A stretch of 15,371 nucleotides of DNA, from positions 1 through 15,371 of the forward strand of contig CAKOGP040001868.1 in the NCBI GenBank assembly GCA_933822405.4. The letters are read 5' to 3'. A program made the translations under genes and the position numbers. This DNA comes from Cylindrotheca closterium (taxonomy: Eukaryota > Bacillariophyta > Bacillariophyceae > Bacillariales > Bacillariaceae). This document shows, piece by piece, positions 9,101-15,371 of this stretch (positions within the stretch are counted from its first letter, which is position 1; each line of letters starts with the position of its first letter). A model generated the notes under the pieces. That model was not told the DNA's origin, ran no database searches, and was given only the letters and a program-made list of their open reading frames with translations.

Positions 9101-9416
9101 CTAATCTAAATTGTTGTCGTTGGGAGTGTCAGTAGGAGTAGATAGAGCAGTAGCACTAGGAAAATCCATGCTGGGACTAATAGCAATAGAAGCAATCAAC
9201 AGGCTCTGGCGTTGGATCAACTTCAGCAGCCTCAAGCAACTTGGCAGAGATCTGAACAAGCTGGGAACGCAATTTGCCCTGAAGTGGATAATTGCCCTTG
9301 GCATGCTTAAGCTGCTTCAGCAATCCAGCATGTATTGTCTTCAAGGCAAAGAGTTTTGCCGTTTTTGTAGTCCTTCGCGCTTGACGTTGCATTGAGCATT
9401 GCGCTTCTTCTTTCAA
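9101..9416 (-). pseudogene. Harbinger second ORF, copy 1, C-terminal part (function unknown)
   Basis: This minus-strand coding remnant converges on transposase copy 1 with a gap of about 70 bp. It contains FALKTIHAGLLKQLKHAKGN and LVQISAKLLEAAEVDP, then, after a one-base shift, SLLIASIAISPSMDFPSA and TALSTPTDTPNDNNLD to the stop at 9101. The same order (ALKTIHAGLLKQLK, LLEA, Ser/Pro/Thr-rich end, Asp/Asn tail) is found in 13847-14227. PIF/Harbinger elements usually carry a second gene, often for a Myb/SANT-like DNA-binding partner; I cannot see a clear Myb fold here, so that role is inference from position. The N-terminal part is lost where homology to copy 2 stops, next to the copia fragment. 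Confidence 0.65.
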
Positions 9417-9451
9417 TAGCTTGGTGGCTCAACATCCAAGACAATAAGTGA

Positions 9452-10265
9452 TCATGACTGGGACCACTTTGTAGGGTAATTGCGCAAGATTCCTTTCAGT
9501 GTTCTATTGGTTTGCTCAGCTGTAGGCTCATGGTCTCCAGCTGCAGCTGGGTCAATAGCAATACACATATTGTCTAGCATATCATCCGTTAGAGGGATGA
9601 ACGCCCAATTGCACTTGATCGTCTTGACATGAAAGCCTGCCTTGTTGTAGCGGCGGAAAATCTTATCCAATTCTTCAAATACAGGTTCAGTCTTCAGGTC
9701 CTTCATTGGAATACATGAGCATTAACGCACAGTGGTATCAATGCAGGCGAGAAACTTAGCATCTCTGATCTCCATGTGATCAATACACATGGTAATTGAT
9801 CGATTATTTTGATACAATTCCTCTGGTGGACTGAAGAAGTCATTGGGTGTCTTCTTGGGGGTTGGTCTTGTTGACTTGCCTTTCAATGTAGATGTGTCAG
9901 GTCCAAAGATTGCTTCCGCGTGATTGATTGCTTCTTCAGTGATAGGGCAGATCTTGATGAAACCAGATTGGACTGCATACTTCAAACTTTTGGTGCTTGG
10001 AGCATGTCTTGGAGTGAATCATTCCTTGTTCTTTCGAACAGTAACCCTAACCCTAACCCTCCATATTTGCTCCAAAATGCTCCAACATATACACACCCTT
10101 ACAATTCACAAATCGCATCTGTCTGTCTTCATTGCAATGCACACCAAAGGCATTATCAACATCAGTATCCATGCTGGTAATGCGGTATCCCACAGCATTC
10201 ATCTTGCACATAGCAAGTACATTGGCAATTCCGTCTTCATTGTGATAGACAGGAAATCTTCCTAG
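9452..10265 (-). pseudogene. Ty1/copia polyprotein fragment: post-protease, pre-integrase and integrase
   Basis: On the minus strand this runs through FPVYHNEDGIANVLAMCKM (the segment after protease in copia Pol), MRFVNCKGVYMLEHFGANME, a telomere-like insert at 10042-10060, KYAVQSGFIKICPITEEAI, EAIFGPDTSTLKGKSTRP (a hallmark of this copia group), NNRSITMCIDHMEIRDAKFL (integrase start), KIFRRYNKAGFHVKTIKCNW and AAAGDHEPTAEQTNRTLKGI (the EHVPEAERNNR-type integrase motif with the catalytic-type Glu). An in-frame TAA separates DTTVR from CSCIPMKDL, and a TGA precedes FTPRH. A few residues seem missing after FTPRH. Its right half (RT, RNase H) is absent. It lies where the second ORF of Harbinger copy 1 should continue, suggesting a nested insertion or rearrangement. 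Confidence 0.8.
10042..10060. repeat. Interstitial telomere-like repeat, (CCCTAA) orientation
   Basis: Just over three uninterrupted units of the TTAGGG-type telomere repeat, C-rich on the plus strand. It lies inside the minus-strand copia reading region, between the GVYMLEHFG and RKNKE parts, and breaks the frame. Confidence 0.92.
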
Positions 10266-10379
10266 AAAACTCTGCTGCCCATGTTAGGCCACTTCCACAC
10301 AAACCTGAAACTGACAATTGCTTGGACTTTTCCACATGCAGTTTCCGTTTTGAAGAAAACCCATTTCCACACAATCGTT

Positions 10380-10507
10380 TTTCTCCAAAACTGGGCCAGT
10401 TTGCTGAAAATCCTGATGAGAAACTAATAAATTGGCCATCACTACGGTTTTGGAGAAACATTGAGCTGGAGGGCTGGCGCGCTTTGTCTTCATCTCAATG
10501 TTTCTCC
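10380..10507. repeat. Three-arm inverted repeat able to form two exclusive hairpins
   Basis: The 14-base arm ggagaaacattgag (10452-10465) is exactly complementary to ctcaatgtttctcc (10494-10507), with a 28-base loop. The overlapping stretch gttttggagaaa (10447-10458) is also exactly complementary to tttctccaaaac (10380-10391). The middle arm can therefore pair either upstream or downstream. No known element was recognised. Confidence 0.8.
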
Positions 10508-10738
10508 GACAACAACTTCGACTATAAAGGGACTTCATCAGCACAACAACTTGTCACAAATCTTTGGTCCAACCCAGGAAAATTCGAACTTGTTTTAAAT
10601 TTCTTCAGGCTTTAGTTGATACCTTAGCTTCAACAAACAGCATGACAATGATCTATTTTTATCAGTATATGTAATTCAGTAGATTCTATCGTCGTAAACA
10701 ACACAATGCCATGAACTATTGCTCCAAACATCTGCTCG

Positions 10739-11810
10739 TTGCTCCAATGCCACTCAAAATCAACAGTAAAAAAAGAAAATCTTCTAAATGAGCTCCGTGA
10801 ACTTGCTGAAACCCCAAGAGGGAAAGAAGAAGTCGATAACCTTCTTGCAAAAGACCAAGACCACGAGTTTTGCTGTTGTACAAGGGCAATTCTGTCCTTG
10901 ACAGTCGTCAACCAAGAATCTATCCACTTGCAACATCATGCTATTCAATTGAAGACTGAGATACATCGCAAGGAATTGGATGACTTGATTTTGAATCAAA
11001 AGAGCTACAAAGATTTCCTAAAAGATTTCTTTGAAAAAATAAATGTGAAACATTTTGCATAGAATGGTTTGGAAAGGGGAAATGCCAGCAGTTTTCAAAA
11101 GATTTTGTCCTTTCAACAATTAATCTTTGCTTGGCAGCACGAGATAATGTATTGTTGGGTGATGTTTATGAGCTTTGGAGAAGGAGTGAGAATGCGCTAA
11201 GAACCCAGAAAAAGAAGATCTTGAAGCGTTTCAAAGACTTTGTAGAAATAAGTACTACAACACTGTCAAACGTTGTTCCAGTGGCTGACGATGTCCCTAT
11301 TTGCAGTTCTGCTTTTTCCCCTATCCGCAGGTGCACTTGCAGCCTTCCAATCCGGAGCTTTGTCTTCCGCAGATGTTGAATTACAATACGCCAGACAATC
11401 AAGACGTCGATCAAGAATCTCAGACAAGTGGTACACCTTTATGCCATCAGAAAAAGTTTTGAAAAGCAGCTGTCGAAGAGTTACTACATGCAGAAAGACG
11501 AAGTGAGGGAAATGAATAAGTCGGAGACTGATTGGAGCCAGTGGATCTCCATAACAGTGACGCTGGTTTCAACAAAGGCGACGGCGACAGCAGCAGCAAA
11601 GCACGGCAGTTCTTCTCCTCATCTAAGCCAATGAAGAAAGTACGGCAATTCTTCTCCCCATCTAAGGAAGACAGTCCAAACTCGGGGCAAAGTGGCCCAG
11701 CCATCAAAAGAGGAAATTTCAATCAGATCCCTACTGCGAAGGATGTAGTTTCGGGCATTTTCAGAGATGTCGGAGCCTACTTTACCTTTGTTTGCCACCA
11801 GACGAGTTAG
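10739..11810 (+). pseudogene. Unrecognised coding region with coiled-coil-like and Ser/Lys-rich parts, frame-broken
   Basis: I do not recognise a family. Open plus-strand segments read as protein one after another but in different frames. The first is charged and coiled-coil-like (NLLNELRELAETPRGKEEV, HRKELDDLILNQKSYKDFL), ending at 11062. One base later, at a run of A near 11035, it continues as CIEWFGKGKCQQFSKDFVLS and VYELWRRSENALRTQKKKIL. After another shift near 11320 comes SNPELCLPQMLNYNTPDNQD, then KQLSKSYYMQKDEVREMNKS. The last segment (11532-11810) is Ser/Lys-rich with a repeated RQFFS-SK motif. The order and absence of internal stops suggest one decayed or poorly sequenced host gene with no transposon signature. 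An intron instead of some shifts is possible. The exact start is unknown. Confidence 0.42.
11603..11666 (+). repeat. Short tandem repeat, 39-bp period
   Basis: The 25-base stretches at 11603-11627 and 11642-11666 differ at two positions and are spaced 39 bp apart, encoding the repeated RQFFSSSK / RQFFSPSK motif in the unrecognised coding region. Confidence 0.75.
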
Positions 11811-12432
11811 TTGTTGGCATACTAATGAGGATATGGTGCCATTGTTATTTCTTACTGTATCTAATTAGTTTCTGAGAAAACATTTTGATAAATCCCTACT
11901 AACCCAAACAAGGAATGGTGTATTGTAGCGTTTGACAAGATATTATTATCGCGGTATTAGTTTTGCAAGATATTTTGCAGAAGTCGGCTGATGTCCGCTT
12001 AGTTTTTTTATTTCATTGAAGGTGTACCAGGTACAGTACTTTTCACCATTTCTCCATACATTTTTCTGTCAAGTCAAACGTACGCAGGCCAGACGGACAT
12101 CCAACCCAACAGGTTCGACTCATACGAACAAAAGGCAACCCATATTGCGCCGGCATGTCACTTTGTGTCAATGTCAGATTTCCCTAGCGCAAAACCGTAG
12201 TGCATATGGTCAGTCACAAAAATTGAAAACTGAAACTGATCAAGTCAAACTGATTGTGCCCCACCACCACACCCAATGCAACTGTAAAGCAAAAAGTCAA
12301 GCAACAGCTCCATGAACAGCAGCAGTGGAATGTCTACCAGTAATCAAACACTGACTCTAGCATGGACTCAAGTCTTGAATCAAGCATGGGTGATGGTAGC
12401 TCCACAATCAGCGACCCATTCCATGTCTTTGC
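11811..12432. other. Gene-free stretch upstream of Harbinger copy 2
   Basis: No domain-bearing frame on either strand. The first part is AT-rich, with two related caagatatt stretches near 11935-11975. The left end of Harbinger copy 2 should lie here, but no terminal inverted repeat could be matched by eye. Confidence 0.45.
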
Positions 12433-13798
12433 ATGGATGACTTTCTCCTGGAGTTGGAAATTATGTCAGATTTGTTTGATTTTGGTTCTGACAAAGATGA
12501 GGGATCATCCTCCAAGTCTAGTTATGAAAGGGAAGATATGAGGGGCAGGGGGCCAAGAGCTCCAAAAGTGGCAAGGAATCCCTACATTGGACCATTCTCC
12601 AATGTCTATATCAAGAATGCTGATGAGCAAAATGCAAATGACATGGGCTCCATACAGGACCAGAAGAGCACACTAGCAAAAGGGTTTTGGCGCAGGTTTG
12701 GTATCTCTCATTCCTCCTTTGATTCCATTGCCAAAGATTGGGATGTAGACGGTGAATACAGAGCACTAAAGAGGAGAAATAGCACAAGAAGAATTGATAC
12801 TAGGATCTAGAATATGGTTTCCCTTGGAATCCTCACTCAACATCTCACATTTGATTGGATGGAACTGGTGACTGACACAAGAACTATTTCTTTTTCATGA
12901 CGTTTAGATTTTGGTTCGGCAAATGCTACTAACGTTTCCGGAGTGTAGTCAAACAATAGCTTAGGTGAGTTTTGGTCTGCCTGTCAATGTCGGGAACTTG
13001 TATGTTGACTGATGGAGCTCTGTTATATTTTTGTTATCCTGAACTAGGCAATGGACTTTTATGCTCTACTTGGTTTTCCTGGATGTATTGGATCAATTGA
13101 CTGTGTCCATGCTGGCTGGGATGGGTGCTCAGACAGTTACTGTTTGGATGCGTGCGGAAAAGAAGGCTATCCAACTTTGTCCTTTGAAGTCATTGTGTCA
13201 CACACTAGAAGAGTTCTCTCTGTAAGCCAAGCCTTCTGGGGATCATGGAATGACATGACTATTGTTACCAATGATGAGATGATTTGAAATATCAACGGTG
13301 TAGGTAAGTATGGGGAGCAAACACTGTATAGGGATTTTGTGTGGCGGACTTGCACAACAGGTGGTTCTGTTGTTGTTCAGAAAGGGATTTACGTCATCTA
13401 CAATGGTGGATACCTTGAATGGCCAGAGTTGATCCCTCAATAAAAGTCACAGACTCCATGTTCCGCAGACTATCGCTACTCCAAATGGCTCAAAAGGCTT
13501 AGGAAAGATTTGGAATGCTTGTTTGGTATCTTGAAGGTGAGGTTTGCTTGTCTAAAAAATTGTTCAAGGTTCAATGACAAGGAGACAATTGAAACTGTGT
13601 TCCACTGTTGCTGCACTATGCCCAACATAAACCACCACTTTGATAAGTAGGATGACATTGTACATGTTGCAAACAAATTGCAGGAGGAACGTGATTTTCA
13701 AAACTTTCAACTGCCATGCACAGTGCATTGATGCTTTGGTTGATCACTTCAGCTACAGCAGGGACACCCTTAGAAAAGATTTTAATGAACATAGATAA
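12433..13798 (+). pseudogene. PIF/Harbinger-type transposase, copy 2
   Basis: A diverged paralogue of the transposase at 7747-9030, starting at ATG 12433 (MDDFLLELEIMSDLFDFGSD). Shared blocks are MRGRGPRAPKVARNPYIGPF, KSTLAKGFWRRFGISHSSFD, SLGILTQHLTFDWMEL and, after the intron at 12965-13047, AMDFYALLGFPGCIGSIDCV (first Asp, 13099-13101). It keeps SHTRRVLSVSQAFWGSWND, which copy 1 has lost. The second catalytic site reads IYNGGYLEW, Asn in place of Asp (13402-13404). The third block is RYSKWLKRLRKDLECLFGIL (Glu, 13513-13515), and the C-terminal end is LVDHFSYSRDTLRKDFNEHR with TAA at 13796-13798. TAG at 12808-12810, TGA at 13285-13287, TAA at 13441-13443, TAG after HHFDK and frame changes make it inactive. 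Confidence 0.87.
12965..13047 (+). other. Intron in Harbinger transposase copy 2
   Basis: An 83-nt GTGAG...TAG intron at the same site as the 73-nt intron of copy 1, just before the AMDFY exon. Confidence 0.78.
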
Positions 13799-13846
13799 CT
13801 AACAAAGAAATGAGACCTTGACCTTGTTTACATATCATATTACTAG

Positions 13847-14700
13847 CTAATTGCTGGTCCAAGTAGGAATTTTGTCATCATCATCATTATCCAAAGTTGA
13901 AGAGACTGAAGTCTCAATGGGAATGGGAGATGATGACTTACCACCAATACTAGCAAACGGATTACTAGTAATTGAAAGGGAACCAGTTGTTGCTACCTTG
14001 TCAAATTTGTCAGCCTCCAATAGCATCTTGTGGTCCATCTTGCCAAGCTTCTTTTCCAAAAGACATTCTTGATTTGCTGACTTACAGCGCTTGAGTTGCT
14101 TCAGCAAACCAGCATGAATTGTCTTCAATGCCGTCATCTTCATCCTTCTTGTATCACACACTGACATAGAATCACTATCTGCGGAGGCTTGTGCCTTGTC
14201 CATTGTGCGTTGCTTGTGTCTGTTCACGGTAACCCAGTTGTGGGGTCAGTAGGGTCCACAGGAAATTCCACAGAAGCTGCATTACAAAAGTTGGGGTGAG
14301 AAATACAATCAAGTAACTTTAATGCTGTCCATTCAATGGTGGTTGGTTGCAAACTGGGTGTCCATTTGCTGATGGGCATCTTTGCTTTCTCCTCAAACAA
14401 ACTCTTGGCCTATTCTTGATATTTCCACTTATACACATCAGTGACACCAGATGGAACCAGATCGTTCTCCTTTGGAGCATGAACACACATCTTCTTGATC
14501 TTTGCCTTATATGCAAGGGCACTTATCCGAGCAGCTTTGATTTCTTTTTTATTCTTCCAGTTAGGGTTAGGGTTGGGGTTGAGATTGTCGTACATCAAAC
14601 ATTGCTTTATGATGATTTCAAAATGGAAGGATGCATCCAGATGGGTGTATGCATTCACAGCAAGCACAAAATTCTTTACCAGCAATACATGGAGACTTTA
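13847..14700 (-). pseudogene. Harbinger second ORF, copy 2 (function unknown)
   Basis: Convergent with transposase copy 2, ending 48 bp from its stop. From the N-terminal side the minus strand reads KNFVLAVNAYTHLDASFHFE, a NPNPNPNW stretch coded by a telomere-like repeat, KNKKEIKAARISALAYKAKI, HAPKENDLVPSGVTDVYKWK, TAG at 14410-14412, AKSLFEEKAKMPISKWTPSL, TIEWTALKLLDCISHPNFCN and EFPVDPTDPTTG, then a TGA at 14224-14226 bypassed by a one-base shift. The C-terminal segment (13847-14227) has KMTALKTIHAGLLKQLKRCK, LLEADKFDKVATTG, a Ser/Pro/Thr-rich part and an acidic DNDDDDK tail. The ALKTIHAGLLKQLK block is shared with 9101-9416. A DNA-binding partner of the transposase is a reasonable guess from element layout, but no named domain is visible. 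The N-terminal limit is uncertain. Confidence 0.6.
14561..14580. repeat. Interstitial telomere-like repeat, (TTAGGG) orientation
   Basis: Two TTAGGG units followed by a TTGGGG variant and TT, G-rich on the plus strand, opposite in orientation to the motif at 10042-10060. It lies inside the second ORF of Harbinger copy 2 and keeps that frame open as NPNPNPN on the minus strand. Confidence 0.88.
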
Positions 14701-15199
14701 TTTATTTTTTGCGGACTCTATATTAAAGCTGTATTAGCTGTGACAAAAGTTTGGACTGCAAATTGCTTAAGATACTGGGCCCTGACATTTTTGGTGATGA
14801 CAGACACACCAGCTTCTAGATCATAATCAACTACCATTGTTACTCAAGAACAATCCTTTGATATGTGGGTCTTTGGTTTCAATACAGCTGGCCATCATGT
14901 TGGTTGTCGTGTCATTTTTGTGGCTTTTTTGGGCGCTCATTTCATATTCATATTCAAATTCAAATCAAATCCTCAGTGGGCGCAAAAGCATTCTGTCTAA
15001 AGGCGCCAAAGCATGCTAGTCCTGTCTTGAGTGGCCCAACAGCAACAATTTTTGTATATGAAGAGACAGCAACGGAGATGTTGTTTTGGATAGAGCTTTT
15101 GATAAAGATGCAAATCCGTTGTCAGTCTCGGGTTTGTGTGGTGTGGAACTGCATTTTTGGCCACGACTGATGGAAAAGTCATCTCATCAGTCATCCAAT
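14701..15199. other. Unassigned sequence, possible transposon coding remnant on the minus strand
   Basis: No domain recognised. On the minus strand a short stretch reads MVVDYDLEAGVSVITKNVRA and QYLKQFAVQTFVTANTALI before a TAG, which looks coding in composition, and it lies just upstream of the Harbinger second ORF. The region 14937-14968 is a short AT-rich run of catattcatattcaaattcaa type. Confidence 0.35.
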
Positions 15200-15370
15200 T
15201 CAGGTTCGCGTGGAAGTGGCCTTAGTGTGCATATCAAGTTCTTTCTCAGCATGACGGAGTCCATGCATGAGCTCACCATTCCCAATGGTGGTGTTTGTGC
15301 AACCACTGTCCATGATGACATGATCATACAATCCAAATGGATCCCTTTCTCTTCTGCAGCTTTGAATAGA
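15200..15370 (-). pseudogene. Copia-type aspartic protease fragment, cut by the right edge
   Basis: The minus strand reads YDHVIMDSGCTNTTIGNGEL followed by MHGLRHAEKELDMHTKAT, with the retroviral-type aspartic protease active site DSG-C-T (DSG at 15302-15310). This enzyme cleaves the Gag-Pol polyprotein of LTR retroelements. The frame closes with TGA at 15200-15202, right after the protease block. The upstream gag part lies outside the window. It may belong to the same copia group as 9452-10265, which begins just after the protease region, but the two do not overlap, so this is not shown. Confidence 0.6.
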
Positions 15371-15371
15371 C

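Noticed and set aside
10042..10060. A true chromosome end
   Set aside because: Only about three units are present and copia coding sequence continues on both sides, so it is interstitial.

Overview
The window looks like a repeat-rich stretch of a stramenopile nuclear genome, most likely a diatom. The basis is: short GT-AG introns (73-88 nt); a eukaryotic cytosolic-type glucose-6-phosphate dehydrogenase (G6PDH); a Crinkler-type N-terminal domain joined to a kinase-like domain; TTAGGG-type interstitial telomere motifs; and the mix of Ty1/copia, RNase H retroelement and PIF/Harbinger transposon remnants. The species cannot be fixed from the sequence alone. Nearly every gene-like segment is broken by stops or frame changes.

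Layout. 1-1040 (- strand): RNase H end of a retroelement, running off the left edge and containing an imperfect tandem duplication. 1053-1962 (+): C-terminal reverse transcriptase and RNase H part of a Ty1/copia polyprotein. 1963-2930: no gene seen. 2934-4983 (-): decayed Crinkler-like/kinase-like gene with one recognisable intron and a 34-bp minisatellite. 5044-5800: no convincing gene. 5801-7405 (-): full-length two-exon G6PDH, readable from end to end except for one missing base near the start and one in-frame TGA. 7747-9030 (+) and 9101-9416 (-): first PIF/Harbinger copy, a transposase facing a second ORF. 9452-10265 (-): Ty1/copia pre-integrase and integrase fragment, interrupted by a telomere motif. 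10380-10507: competing inverted repeats. 10739-11810 (+): unrecognised, frame-broken coding region. 12433-13798 (+) and 13847-14700 (-): second, diverged PIF/Harbinger copy with the same convergent layout, whose second ORF carries another telomere motif in the opposite orientation. 15200-15370 (-): copia-type aspartic protease fragment at the right edge.

The genes do not form an operon or pathway. The locus is best read as a host metabolic gene (G6PDH) and a Crinkler-like gene embedded in transposon debris, probably in a low-constraint chromosomal region. The most interesting points are the nearly intact but doubly broken G6PDH, the decayed Crinkler-like kinase gene, the two-gene Harbinger family with an uncharacterised second protein, and the two telomere-repeat insertions inside transposon coding sequence.
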